From Bacteroidota bacterium (GTDB lineage Bacteria > Bacteroidota > Bacteroidia > Chitinophagales > Chitinophagaceae): DNA of 64,000 nt. The DNA is taken from the NCBI GenBank assembly GCA_023391015.1, contig JAEWBT010000017.1, forward strand, positions 1-64,000, read 5' to 3'. Positions 9,405 to 17,985 of this stretch are shown here, in pieces; positions within the stretch are counted from its first letter, which is position 1, and each line of letters starts with the position of its first letter. The notes beneath the pieces are model-generated. The model was not told the origin of the DNA. It did not search any database and saw only the letters and a program-made list of their open reading frames with translations. The translations under genes were made by a program, and so were the position numbers.

Positions 9405-9631
9405 TGTGATATCACAAATGGCATGTCCACACTGTGGGATGTGCATGTGTGATATCACACACGGTATATCCGCACTATGGGAGGCGCATGTGTGATATCA
9501 CAGATGGTATATCGGCCTTGTGGGAAGTGCATGTGTGATATCACAGATGGTATATCCGCCCTGTGGGGAGGGCATGGGTGATATCACACGTACCATCCCC
9601 ACAGTTTAGGGGGCGCAGGTGTGATTTTGCA
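9405..9631. repeat. 43-bp tandem repeat array with a TGTGATATCACA palindrome in each unit
   Basis: Units begin at 9405, 9448, 9491, 9534, 9577 and 9620, exactly 43 bp apart. Each starts with the palindrome TGTGATATCACA (GGTGATATCACA in the fifth, degenerate in the sixth). The second half is also conserved around GGTATATCCGC and GTGGGAxGxGCATG. There are no unique spacers, so this is not a CRISPR. The array lies in an 809-bp gene-free region between two divergent genes (9151-9959). The remainder of that region holds the heptamer tracts at 9178 and 9896, the hairpin at 9788-9859, and otherwise nothing recognisable. Confidence 0.9.
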
Positions 9632-9787
9632 AGAGTAGTAATTTTAATGCGAAAGCCTGGACGACGAGTCCGCAAGCTCCTGACATTTATATCTCCGGTA
9701 TCTAAAAAAGGTCATTATTTTTCCAACGCATCACCCACGAAACATGGGCCGGTCTTCTAAACCTGAAGAAGTTGTTTTGGATAGCGA

Positions 9788-9859
9788 CTTTTGTCATTAA
9801 CGCAGTTCATCTTTACGATTTCAGAAGCTGTGAAGACCCTCTTCGAGGGTGACAAAAAG
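9788..9859. repeat. composite inverted repeat (TTTTGTCAT ... GTGACAAAAAG)
   Basis: CTTTTGTCAT at 9788 pairs with GTGACAAAAAG at 9849-9859. A perfect inner hairpin, ACCCTC-TTC-GAGGGT, lies at 9836-9850. A related element occurs at 37887-37977. Confidence 0.6.
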
Positions 9860-9895
9860 AAGAGAAACAGTAAGCTCTTATTTAGGAGACCGCTT

Positions 9896-9930
9896 CATGA
9901 AACATAAAACATGAAACATAAAACATGAAA
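9896..9930. repeat. heptanucleotide repeat upstream of the MFS gene
   Basis: Five alternating units of CATGAAA and CATAAAA, ending 5 bp before the -7 element of the MFS gene. Here the A-rich strand is the coding strand, unlike most other heptamer tracts in the window. Confidence 0.8.
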
Positions 9931-9934
9931 CCGG

Positions 9935-9942
9935 TATTTTTG
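9935..9942 (+). promoter_or_regulatory. -7 promoter element TATTTTTG
   Basis: TAnnTTTG followed by C, 17 bp before the ATG of the MFS transporter and directly after the heptamer tract. No clear -33 TTG is seen because the tract occupies that position. Confidence 0.5.
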
Positions 9943-9959
9943 CGGCCCTTTTTTAAATT

Positions 9960-11225
9960 ATGAAACTCTCTAAAGGTGCGGCGGTCGGCTTTATTTTCAT
10001 CACCCTTACCATAGACGTTATTGGTTTTGGGTTGATTATTCCGGTGATGCCGGATTTGCTGCGCGAACTCTTACATATTCCGCTCAACGAAACCAGCAAG
10101 TGGGGTGGCTACCTGATTGCGGCCTTTGCGACCACGCAGTTTTTGTTTGCGCCCCTGATGGGCAACCTCAGCGACCGCTATGGCCGCCGGCCGGTTATCC
10201 TGATTTCCTTGCTGGCTTTTTGTTTGGATTATCTTATTCTTGCGCTGGCCCCTAACTACTGGATTTTGTTTCTGGGCCGGGTACTTTCCGGAATGACGGG
10301 CGCGAGTTTTACGGCGGCTTCGGCCTACATCGCCGATGTAAGTACAGATGAAAACCGCTCCAAAAACTTTGGCCTTATCGGCGCAGCTTTTGGTGTGGGC
10401 TTTATCCTGGGGCCGGCGATTGGCGGATTTATGGCCACCTGGGGCGTACGCGCGCCGTTTTATGCCGCTGCCATCTTGTGCTTTCTCAACTTTCTTTACG
10501 GCTACTTCGTGTTGCCAGAGTCTTTAAAACCTGAAAACCGCCGACCTTTTGAGTGGAAAAAGGCTAATCCGATAGGCTCGCTGCTCTTTTTTGGAAAATA
10601 CCAGAAGATTTCTGCGCTTGTTGTTGCTTTTGTGTTTATCAACCTGGCGGCCCACGCCGTGCAAAGTAACTGGAGCTATTTCACGATGTATGTGTTTGAG
10701 TGGAGCGAGCGGCAGGTAGGGATTTCGCTGGCCATTGTGGGCGCGCTGGTGGGACTGGTGCAGGGCGTTCTGATTCGCGTGGTGAATCCCAGACTGGGGG
10801 AGGCGCGAAGCGCTTATCTTGGGCTGGCACTTTACACCCTCGGACTGGCCTTGTTTGCCTTTGCCACTCAAAGCTGGATGATGTACGTCTTCCTTTTGCC
10901 CTACTGCCTGGGTGGATTTGCCGGGCCGGCGCTTCAATCCATCATCACCAAAGAGGTGGATGTAAATGAACAAGGGCAGTTGCAGGGCAGCCTCACCAGC
11001 CTGATGAGCCTGACCTCCATCTTTGGGCCGCTGATCATGACGCGCCTGTTTTACTTCGCCACCGATGCCAAAAGCAGCTTTCACTTTCCGGGTGCGCCGT
11101 TTCTACTGGGAGCTATCTTTATGGCTACCAGTTTGGTGCTGACGTGGCGGGTGCTTTCCGGACGGCGCGACCGGCGCAAAGAACGCAAGAAACTGGCCTT
11201 GCTCGCCGAGGAGGAGGCCTCTTAA
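9960..11225 (+). CDS. MFS efflux transporter, TetA-like family
   Basis: 421 residues with about 12 predicted membrane helices. The first helix reads FIFITLTIDVIGFGLIIPVMPDL, typical of the TCR/Tet drug:H+ antiporter family (DHA1). Motif A is GNLSDRYGRRPV between helices 2 and 3. Motif C-like GAAFGVGFILGPAIGG in helix 5 is the antiporter signature. A basic C-terminal tail (GRRDRRKERKK) is cytoplasmic. Expected to export a small molecule in exchange for protons; the substrate cannot be told from sequence, and resistance to tetracycline should not be assumed. Monocistronic, ending in a strong hairpin terminator. Confidence 0.85.
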   Translation: MKLSKGAAVGFIFITLTIDVIGFGLIIPVMPDLLRELLHIPLNETSKWGGYLIAAFATTQFLFAPLMGNLSDRYGRRPVILISLLAFCLDYLILALAPNYWILFLGRVLSGMTGASFTAASAYIADVSTDENRSKNFGLIGAAFGVGFILGPAIGGFMATWGVRAPFYAAAILCFLNFLYGYFVLPESLKPENRRPFEWKKANPIGSLLFFGKYQKISALVVAFVFINLAAHAVQSNWSYFTMYVFEWSERQVGISLAIVGALVGLVQGVLIRVVNPRLGEARSAYLGLALYTLGLALFAFATQSWMMYVFLLPYCLGGFAGPALQSIITKEVDVNEQGQLQGSLTSLMSLTSIFGPLIMTRLFYFATDAKSSFHFPGAPFLLGAIFMATSLVLTWRVLSGRRDRRKERKKLALLAEEEAS

Positions 11226-11233
11226 AAAAGGCT

Positions 11234-11274
11234 CTGCATTTCCGGAAAAAAGTGTTGGTTTTCCGGAAATGCAG
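11234..11274. terminator. bidirectional hairpin terminator built from two TTTCCGGAAA motifs
   Basis: A perfect 16-bp stem (CTGCATTTCCGGAAAA and its complement) encloses a 9-nt loop, between the convergent MFS gene and the lipoprotein gene. Each arm contains the window-wide TTTCCGGAAA palindrome. Confidence 0.65.
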
Positions 11275-11288
11275 GGCCCTATGCGGGC

Positions 11289-11849
11289 TTACTTTCGGGC
11301 GGTTTTAATCTTGAAATGATACTCACCGTAAACAAACCGGGTGGTATCCAGGCTGGCGCTGTAATGAACTTTCATGATCATCTTATAATTGGCCCGCAAC
11401 GAAAAGTAAGCTCCTTCTGCATCTGAAGAAAGGTATTTGACGGAGGTAACCTCGTTATAACTGCTGTCTGAGAACTGATTAATGCCAATTAAACGTGTAG
11501 AGGACCCTTTGGTAATGGGCAAAGTTTGGTTGAACTGAAACAAAGAATCGCTTCCAATAGCATACCGTTTTGCATGGCTGCCGCTTGCCCACTCACTGCT
11601 ATCGGTGGGCACTTTCAGGTAAAACTGCTCGGCAGTTGATTGGGACATTGCTGAAAGAAAACCCGTTCCGGTCGCATCCAGGTCGAGGTGAGTGCAATCG
11701 ATGCGCTCGGCCCAGTCGGGTGTATGGAAACTAAAAAATAAGTTTTCTGAATTGCCGGGTGTTGTAGAATCGTCTTTAGAACAACCGGCTGCAGATAGTA
11801 TTACGGCGAGAGCGAAGAAACCTGCCCGAAAGAGTCTCTTTTGTGGCAT
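11289..11849 (-). CDS. putative lipoprotein
   Basis: 186 residues. Residues 1-23 form a lipoprotein signal peptide with lipobox LSAAGC, followed by KDDSTTPGN, a typical linker. The mature part is about 160 residues, beta-rich, with no motif I recognise. It is a Bacteroidota-type small exported lipoprotein facing the convergent MFS gene, with the shared terminator 15 bp past its stop. Function unknown. Confidence 0.7.
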   Translation of the reverse strand: MPQKRLFRAGFFALAVILSAAGCSKDDSTTPGNSENLFFSFHTPDWAERIDCTHLDLDATGTGFLSAMSQSTAEQFYLKVPTDSSEWASGSHAKRYAIGSDSLFQFNQTLPITKGSSTRLIGINQFSDSSYNEVTSVKYLSSDAEGAYFSLRANYKMIMKVHYSASLDTTRFVYGEYHFKIKTARK

Positions 11850-11990
11850 AGGGAATGAAGAAAGTTATTAGAATGGAGGGTAAATGTAATAAGGTTTCTT
11901 TTCTTATAAAAATTATACAAAAATCAATTTTGAAGGCCTTTTGGGTTGCTTTAAGGACTGCATAAATCCCGTTAACCGGGCTGAATTGCG

Positions 11991-11998
11991 TAACTTCG
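11991..11998 (+). promoter_or_regulatory. -7-like element TAACTTCG
   Basis: TAnnTTCG followed by C, 31 bp before the DEAD-box helicase ATG. This is one mismatch from TAnnTTTG; the same TTCG variant precedes coaX (26125). Confidence 0.35.
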
Positions 11999-12029
11999 CG
12001 CCTCATTTTGATTTTTCCCCTAACTTTTA

Positions 12030-13772
12030 ATGCAGTTATTTAAAGACCTCCCCCTTCGGGAGGAACTGTTGCGTGCCATTGCCGATATGGGCTTCGAGAC
12101 GCCCACCGCCATTCAGCAACAGACGATTCCGCTCCTGCTGGAGGAGCCGCAAGACCTTGTGGGACTTGCCCAGACCGGCACTGGTAAAACCGCCGCTTTT
12201 GGTTTTCCGCTGCTGCAACACATTGATGTAGAATATCCCAACGTGCAGGCGCTGGTGCTTTCGCCCACCCGCGAGCTGTGTATGCAAATTGAAGCCGAGT
12301 TTCAGAAATACGCCAAGCACCTCAAAGGGCTGCGTACCACAGCCGTTTACGGCGGCGTGCCCATCGGTGGCCAGATCCGTGAGCTGAAGCGCGGTGCACA
12401 GGTGGTAGTTGCCACACCGGGTCGCCTGATCGACCTGCTGGAGCGCAAAGCCATTAACCTTGGCAGCGTAGAGTACGTGGTGTTGGATGAAGCCGACGAG
12501 ATGCTCAACATGGGCTTCCGCGAAGACATCGACCTCATTCTGCAAAGCACGCCTTCGCGCCAATACACCTGGCTGTTTTCGGCGACGATGAACAACGAAG
12601 TGCGCGGCATTGCCAAGCGCTTCATGAGCGACTGGAAAGAGGTGCGCGTGGCGGCTGCCAATATCACCAACGAGAATATTGACCACCAGTACTACATCAC
12701 CAATCACCACAACCGCTTTGCCACGCTGCAGCGTTTGCTCGACCACACGCCGGGCATCTACGGCATTATCTTCGTGCGGACGCGGCAGGATTGTCAGGAC
12801 ATTGCCGACAACCTCATGAAGGCCGGCTACCAGGTGAGCCCGCTGCACGGCGACATGGATCAGAAAGCCCGCAGCAAGGTGATGGACCGGTTTAAAACCC
12901 GTCAGTTGCAGGCCCTGATCGCAACCGATGTAGCTGCCCGTGGTATTGACGTGAACGACATTACCCACGTCATCAACTACGAATTGCCCGACGATCCGGA
13001 AATTTATACCCACCGCAGTGGCCGGACGGCCCGCGCCGGGAAAAGCGGTATTTGCATGAGCATCGTTTCGCCACGCGAGATTGGTCAGATCCGCAATATT
13101 GAGCGCATCGTGAAAAGCCGGTTTATGCGCTGCGATATTCCCGACGGTGCAGAAGTGATCCGCAAGCGGCTGTTTCATTTCTTAGATGAAATCGAAACCA
13201 GCGAGCCGCAGGAAGGTTTTGGCGAAGCATATCAGGATCTCATCCACGAGCGCTTTGAGACGATGGATAAAGATGAGCTGATTCGCCGGCTGGTGTGGGT
13301 GCGATTGAAAGATACGCTGAAAGAATACGAAGATGCCGACGACCTCAATGCAGGCTACGAAGGCACAGGTGGACAGCGCACCAGCGGCGGTGGCAAGTCG
13401 CAGCGCCTCTTTATGAACCTGGGTACCAAGGATGGTCTGAATACCTCGAAGCTGCTTCAGTTCATCAGCGAAAGCACCGATGTGGATCCTGAAGTGATCG
13501 ATCGGATTACCGTGCGTGAGCTGAGTTCCTACTTCAACGCCCGCACCGATGCCGCCGAGTTTATTATGGATGCCATGAACTCTAAAAAGTTCAAGGGCCG
13601 TAAAGTACGGGTAGATCTGGCGCAGCCGATGGACAATTCGCGCCCGCGCAATTTTGCACCCCGGAATTCCGGAAACGACCGTTCCGAAAAACGCAGCTTT
13701 TCCGGCGACCGTTCCAGCGCAAGAGGCTATAAAGGTGACTTTTCACATCGGAAAAACAGCCATAACAAATAA
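12030..13772 (+). CDS. deaD: DEAD-box ATP-dependent RNA helicase (DeaD/DbpA type)
   Basis: 580 residues. All helicase motifs are present: the Q-motif near MGFETPTAIQ, motif I AQTGTGKT, Ia PTRELC, II DEAD, III SAT, and VI HRSGRTARAG. Residues ~455-530 form a DbpA-like RNA-binding domain (RLFMNLGTKDGLN ... GRKVRVDLAQP), which in DbpA/CsdA relatives binds rRNA. A basic, Ser/Arg-rich disordered tail (SEKRSFSGDRSSARGYKGD) ends the protein. Expected to remodel RNA in ribosome assembly or cold adaptation. The start ATG lies 31 bp after a -7-like element. The RlpA-like gene follows 65 bp downstream. Confidence 0.92.
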   Translation: MQLFKDLPLREELLRAIADMGFETPTAIQQQTIPLLLEEPQDLVGLAQTGTGKTAAFGFPLLQHIDVEYPNVQALVLSPTRELCMQIEAEFQKYAKHLKGLRTTAVYGGVPIGGQIRELKRGAQVVVATPGRLIDLLERKAINLGSVEYVVLDEADEMLNMGFREDIDLILQSTPSRQYTWLFSATMNNEVRGIAKRFMSDWKEVRVAAANITNENIDHQYYITNHHNRFATLQRLLDHTPGIYGIIFVRTRQDCQDIADNLMKAGYQVSPLHGDMDQKARSKVMDRFKTRQLQALIATDVAARGIDVNDITHVINYELPDDPEIYTHRSGRTARAGKSGICMSIVSPREIGQIRNIERIVKSRFMRCDIPDGAEVIRKRLFHFLDEIETSEPQEGFGEAYQDLIHERFETMDKDELIRRLVWVRLKDTLKEYEDADDLNAGYEGTGGQRTSGGGKSQRLFMNLGTKDGLNTSKLLQFISESTDVDPEVIDRITVRELSSYFNARTDAAEFIMDAMNSKKFKGRKVRVDLAQPMDNSRPRNFAPRNSGNDRSEKRSFSGDRSSARGYKGDFSHRKNSHNK

Positions 13773-13837
13773 ACTTTTAACAGTTTTCGCTTGGATAGAA
13801 AGGCATGCATAGGTAAGTTTGCAATGAACCAAACCAA

Positions 13838-14287
13838 ATGTGTATGCGAAAAAAGATGATTGCCGCAGGCCTTTTGATTACAATGGCTACGGGCGCCAAC
13901 GCTCAAAACGTGGTTACCAAAGCAATTGAGAAGGTTACAGACGGCATTGCATCCTTTTATCACAACAAGTTTGTTGGACGCAAAACTGCAACTGGCGAAA
14001 TCTTTGATCAGGAAAAATATACGGCTGCTTCTAATACCCACAAATTGGGTACCTATGTAAAGGTGACCAATGCCCGCAACGGCGAAGTAGTTTATGTAAA
14101 AATCAACGACCGGATGGCTGCCAGCAACAAGCGCCTGTTAGACCTGACTTCTAAAGCAGCTGCTGATTTGAAGTTCAGAAAAGCCGGAACTACCAATGTT
14201 AAGGTAGAGCCGGTTTCGGAAAGCGAAGGCCGCCGTGCCATCGCCGACCAGTTGTCTAACCGCAGCGCTTCTGCCAACACACTGTAA
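13838..14287 (+). CDS. RlpA-like double-psi beta-barrel protein
   Basis: 149 residues. A signal peptide (MRKKMIAAGLLITMATGANAQ) precedes a DPBB domain at ~35-120: GIASFYHNKFVGRKTATGEIFD, then YVKVTNARNGEVVYVKINDRM, and DLTSKAAADL. This is the RlpA fold, which in rare lipoprotein A carries lytic transglycosylase activity on denuded glycan strands. This one has no lipobox and no SPOR domain, so it is a short periplasmic version and its catalytic status is uncertain. A second in-frame ATG two codons downstream (13844) is an equally good start. Followed by a rho-independent terminator. Confidence 0.85.
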   Translation: MCMRKKMIAAGLLITMATGANAQNVVTKAIEKVTDGIASFYHNKFVGRKTATGEIFDQEKYTAASNTHKLGTYVKVTNARNGEVVYVKINDRMAASNKRLLDLTSKAAADLKFRKAGTTNVKVEPVSESEGRRAIADQLSNRSASANTL

Positions 14288-14322
14288 ACAAAGCGCCTTT
14301 CCGGCGACTTCTTAAGATTGAT

Positions 14323-14351
14323 AGCCCCATCGGAAACGACGGGGCTTTTTT
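14323..14351 (+). terminator. rho-independent terminator of the RlpA-like gene
   Basis: AGCCCCATCG-GAAA-CGACGGGGCT with a T6 run, one mismatch in a 10-bp stem. Confidence 0.75.
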
Positions 14352-14382
14352 ATGAGTGAAATTTCCGGAAATGTGATCTATT

Positions 14383-14420
14383 AAAAAAGCCTTTTCCTAC
14401 AACATAGGAAAAGGCTTTTT
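14383..14420 (-). terminator. rho-independent terminator of the BON-domain gene
   Basis: A perfect stem, AAAAAGCCTTTTCCTA with its complement around a short loop, with a U-run when read on the minus strand, 18 bp past the stop of the BON gene. It may also work on the + strand. Confidence 0.7.
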
Positions 14421-14438
14421 AGGAGGCAAGAGGTAACC

Positions 14439-15692
14439 TTACTTCTTGGTAGAAGAAGATGTCGTACTTCCGGTTTTAGAAGACTCACTGTCAGAATCCT
14501 TGGAAGATTTATTTTCAGAGCTGCTGCTACCGGTAGAAGCCGAAGCATTTTGCTGGCTGCCGGAGCGGTCGCTGAAAGAAGAGTTGCTGTCAGAGGTTCC
14601 GCTTTCACTGCGTTCGCTTTTCACACGCAGGCGGTTTTCTACATTCTGCACACCAGAAACCTGCTCGGCCAGATCTTCGGCATGGCGTTTGCAATGGCGG
14701 GTTGGAACAGTTCCGGAAAGCGTTACTTCGCTGTTGCTCACAGATACTTCTACGTCAGAAGCATCCAGGTTGTGGTCATCCGAGAAGCGGTCGGAAATAT
14801 CTTCGCGGATGCGGTCATCGGAGCGTTTGTAGTTTTTCGGACCCTTACCACGATGGCTTTCGCTCATGGAAGAAGAACCATAACCGGATTCACCACGGCC
14901 ATAAGAGGCATTTCCATAAGAGGATTGGGCCGAAGAACCATAGCGGTCATTGTCGGAATCCATTCCACGGTAAGAAGACTGATTGGAGCCGCGGGAGCCG
15001 CCGTAGCTGCTGCTGTCGGATTGGTGGCCGTAAGAACCGGAGCCATAGGAGTCTAAATCAGAACCAGAGCGGCCTTGCTGTCCGCTGTAGGCCGCATTGG
15101 CCTGACGGCTGTTGGTTTCTGCCGGATTCCAGTCGTTTTCCTGCTGGTTTTGGGAAGACCAATGACCCTGGCGGCGTGAGTCGCTGCCGGAAGCACGGTC
15201 ATAAGCGTTTTCGTTTTGGCGGTTATCAGCGTAATCGTTGCGACCATAGGAAACGTTGGAATACTCGTCCTGCGGATACTGATTGCGCTGGCTGCCTTGG
15301 GAACCGTATTGCTCATAGGAGCGGTTCTGCGCGTCGCGGTATTGCGATTGCTGGCCGTAGCGATTGCCATATTGCTCACCGCTGTAGGGGCGATACGAAT
15401 CTTCGTTGTTCTGATAGCCTACATTGCTGTGTTGGCCGTATTCAGAATTGTAATTTTCGTTCTGACGGGAGCTGTATTGGTTTTGTTGCTGATTGCGGTA
15501 TTGTCCGCGTTGTTGCTGTTGGCCGTAGCGGTTTTGGTCTTGCTGATAATCAGATTCCTGACGGCCATAACCGGCATTCTGATAATTCTGACTTCTGTCC
15601 TGACGATTGCGTCGGCCTTCGTTCTGATACCGGTCCGAACGATCATTGGAATGCTGTTGGGATCGGTCGTTCTGGTTGTGCTGATTTCTCAT
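14439..15692 (-). CDS. BON-domain protein with a long disordered Q/N/S/Y/G-rich N-terminus
   Basis: About 417 residues from MRNQHNQNDR. The first ~285 residues are low complexity, rich in Gln, Asn, Ser, Tyr, Gly and Arg, with many RYGQQ, SYG and YGS repeats, and resemble prion-like or phase-separating regions. Residues ~288-357 form a BON domain: RIREDISDRFSDDHNLDASD, then VEVSVSNSEVTLSGTVP, then AEDLAEQVSGVQNVENRLRV. A Ser/Asp/Lys tail follows. BON domains bind phospholipid membranes or act in osmotic stress proteins such as OsmY. No signal peptide is seen, so the protein is probably cytoplasmic. An upstream ATG (15746) would add 18 residues that look like translated leader, so 15692 is preferred. 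Confidence 0.75.
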   Translation of the reverse strand: MRNQHNQNDRSQQHSNDRSDRYQNEGRRNRQDRSQNYQNAGYGRQESDYQQDQNRYGQQQQRGQYRNQQQNQYSSRQNENYNSEYGQHSNVGYQNNEDSYRPYSGEQYGNRYGQQSQYRDAQNRSYEQYGSQGSQRNQYPQDEYSNVSYGRNDYADNRQNENAYDRASGSDSRRQGHWSSQNQQENDWNPAETNSRQANAAYSGQQGRSGSDLDSYGSGSYGHQSDSSSYGGSRGSNQSSYRGMDSDNDRYGSSAQSSYGNASYGRGESGYGSSSMSESHRGKGPKNYKRSDDRIREDISDRFSDDHNLDASDVEVSVSNSEVTLSGTVPTRHCKRHAEDLAEQVSGVQNVENRLRVKSERSESGTSDSNSSFSDRSGSQQNASASTGSSSSENKSSKDSDSESSKTGSTTSSSTKK

Positions 15693-15941
15693 AGTGATAG
15701 AGGGGTTTAGGGGGTAAAAGGGTAAATAGGGTTGTTGAAAATTCAACGGCTACAAGGTCAAAAAAGCCGTTCCAGCAACTGTTAAAAAAGCGCCCTTCTT
15801 GCTTTCTTGTGGAAGGCTGGAACCTTTTACCCTTAACAGGGTAAAAAAGAGTCTTGAAATAAGCCGGATTTCCGGAAAATGCCAAGCTCTTTATTCTCTA
15901 TCGCGTTCTACCAAAAGGCTTGTACCTTTTCTTTGTGGCCC

Positions 15942-16340
15942 ATGCACATTCACCCGGCCCTTTTTATTGCGCAGATTCCCCAAAAAGGGAAAGGCGTTTT
16001 TACCGCTGTAGACCTAGAAGCAGATCTGGAAATAGAACTTTCGCCGGTGGTGGTACTTTCCGGAAAAGAACGGCCTTTTCTGGATCAGACCCGCCTGCAC
16101 GACTATATTTTTGAGTGGAATCCCGAAGACGTCCAAGGCTGCTGCATGGCGCTCGGCTGGGTGCCCATCTATAACCATTCCTACACCTCCAACTGCGAGT
16201 ATGAAATGGATTACGACGCCGAAACCATTTCCATTAAAACCGTCCGCGCCGTTGCTGCCGGCGAAGAACTCACCATCAACTACAACGGCGACTGGAACGA
16301 CCCATCGCCGGTGTGGTTTGAGGTCAGGAATGAGGGGTGA
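15942..16340 (+). CDS. SET-domain protein (putative protein-lysine methyltransferase)
   Basis: 132 residues, essentially one SET domain. GKGVFTAVDLEAD is the first conserved motif (SAM contact), followed by the NHSYTSNCEYE motif, equivalent to the catalytic NHS core, and then GEELTINYNGDW with the catalytic Tyr. There is no pre-SET or post-SET Cys cluster. SET proteins of this small size occur sporadically in bacteria and are thought to methylate lysines; the target is unknown. I choose the ATG at 15942 since the domain starts at once (ALFIAQIPQKGKG). The in-frame ATG at 15879 would add 21 residues without domain character. Confidence 0.8.
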   Translation: MHIHPALFIAQIPQKGKGVFTAVDLEADLEIELSPVVVLSGKERPFLDQTRLHDYIFEWNPEDVQGCCMALGWVPIYNHSYTSNCEYEMDYDAETISIKTVRAVAAGEELTINYNGDWNDPSPVWFEVRNEG

Positions 16341-16369
16341 GAATTTGGGATTCTGAATTTTAAATCCTG

Positions 16370-17794
16370 CTACTTCACCTCTTCCTGTTTCCGGAAATCG
16401 GGGCGCACCATGTTTTCGACAGTGTAAATCCGATCCCATTCTTCCTTGCTAATCAGGGCCTGTTCTTCCACCACAATCTGATACGGCGTTTTTCCGGTTG
16501 CGAGGGCTTCTTTGGCAATGGCCGCCGTTTTCTCGTAGCCCAGAATCGGGTTCAGCGCCGTTACGATGCCCACGCTTCCCATCACGTAGTCGCGGCAACG
16601 CGCTTCGTTGGCCGTAATGCCTTCCACACACAAATCCACCAGGGTATGCACGGCGTTGGTCATGTAGGTAAACGAAGTGAACATGGAAAAAGCCAGCACC
16701 GGCTCCATCACGTTGAGCTGCAACTGACCGGCCTCGGCGGCCATCGTAACGGTCAAATCCGCGCCAATCACATAAAACGCCGTTTGGTTCACCACTTCTG
16801 GAATCACGGGGTTTACCTTGCCGGGCATAATGGACGAGCCGGGCTGCATTTTCGGTAAATTGATTTCTGCCAAACCGGCGCGTGGACCCGAAGAAAGCAA
16901 GCGCAAATCGTTGCAGATTTTAGAAATCTTCATTGCGGTGCGTTTCAGGGCGGCGCTTGCTTCCACATAATCGCCCATGTCGGAGGATGCTTCAATCAAA
17001 TCCGCGGCCAGTACCACCGGAATGCCGGAGAGGTCGGCCAGCTCGGCCACGCAAATCGGCGCGTAGTCGTTCGGCGCGTTCAGTCCGGTGCCAATCGCCG
17101 TTCCGCCCATATTCACGTCGGTGAGCAGTTTTTGGGAGATTTCCATCCGCTTGATTTCTTCGCCAATTGTGGCGGCCCAACTGCCAAATTCCTGTCCGAG
17201 CGTCATCGGCACGGCGTCCTGCAACTGGGTGCGGCCCATCTTCAGAATGTGAGCAAATTCGCCGGCTTTTTTCCGGAACGCAGCTTCCAGTTTTTGCAGC
17301 GCTTCTATATATGTATCCACCTTGCGGTAAAGAGCCAGGTGAATAGCGGTAGGGTAGGCGTCGTTGGTGCTTTGCGAGGCATTCACGTGGTTGTTAGGAT
17401 GCAGATAGTCATATTCCCCTTTCTGGTAGCCGAGGTATTCCAACCCAATATTGGCAATCACCTCATTGGCGTTCATATTCACAGATGTTCCGGCACCTCC
17501 CTGAATCAAATCCGTAATGAATTGATCATGGTATTTTCCGGAAAGCAGTTCGTCGCAGGCAAAACAAATGGCTTCTCCCAGCTTTTTACTGAGCACCCCG
17601 CATTTCATGTTGGCACGGGCGGCGGCCTTTTTCACCAGCGCAAAAGCTTTGATGAACAGCGGTTCCTGAAACATTTTAATACCGGAAATCCGGAAATTCT
17701 CAACAGCGCGCAGGGTCTGAATGCCATAGTATGCATCTGCGGGCACAGGCAACTCGCCTAAAAAATCGTGTTCAATGCGGGTATTCATTTTCAA
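16370..17794 (-). CDS. aspA: aspartate ammonia-lyase
   Basis: 474 residues, the usual length. It belongs to the fumarase/aspartase superfamily, with the signature GSSIMPGKVNPVIPE at ~320 supplying the mobile catalytic Ser loop. HPNNHVNASQSTNDAYP and GRTQLQDAVP are the other two conserved regions. LPVPADAYYGIQTLRAVENF at the N-terminus is typical of AspA over fumarase C. It converts L-aspartate to fumarate and ammonia. Monocistronic, converging on the SET gene; the 30 bp between the stops is a heptamer-like AT-rich tract. The 190 bp upstream (17795-17985) holds no gene and nothing I recognise. Confidence 0.9.
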   Translation of the reverse strand: MKMNTRIEHDFLGELPVPADAYYGIQTLRAVENFRISGIKMFQEPLFIKAFALVKKAAARANMKCGVLSKKLGEAICFACDELLSGKYHDQFITDLIQGGAGTSVNMNANEVIANIGLEYLGYQKGEYDYLHPNNHVNASQSTNDAYPTAIHLALYRKVDTYIEALQKLEAAFRKKAGEFAHILKMGRTQLQDAVPMTLGQEFGSWAATIGEEIKRMEISQKLLTDVNMGGTAIGTGLNAPNDYAPICVAELADLSGIPVVLAADLIEASSDMGDYVEASAALKRTAMKISKICNDLRLLSSGPRAGLAEINLPKMQPGSSIMPGKVNPVIPEVVNQTAFYVIGADLTVTMAAEAGQLQLNVMEPVLAFSMFTSFTYMTNAVHTLVDLCVEGITANEARCRDYVMGSVGIVTALNPILGYEKTAAIAKEALATGKTPYQIVVEEQALISKEEWDRIYTVENMVRPDFRKQEEVK

Positions 17795-17985
17795 AAAAAC
17801 AGGTTTAATGGGGCTGCGCTGTCAGACAGGAAAGTAATGCCAGCGATAAGCAGAGAAGGATTTATTACTGTAATAGCGGGGCACATCTGACACGGCTATG
17901 CTTCAGAAAAAATCGGTAATCCACATATTTTATAAAACCGGTTTTCTCAAAGAGGTTTTTCTACTCCCTGCTATGCAGGTAATTC

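Noticed and set aside
9405..9631. CRISPR array
   Set aside because: Units are contiguous with no unique spacers, and no cas genes are nearby.
9405..9631. Crp/Fnr binding sites (TGTGA...TCACA)
   Set aside because: The spacing between half-sites is 2 bp instead of the 6 bp of the Crp consensus, so Crp binding is not supported.
12036..13178. Long open frame antisense to the DEAD-box helicase gene
   Set aside because: The sense strand has all helicase motifs; the antisense frame has no recognisable domain and results from GC-rich codon structure.
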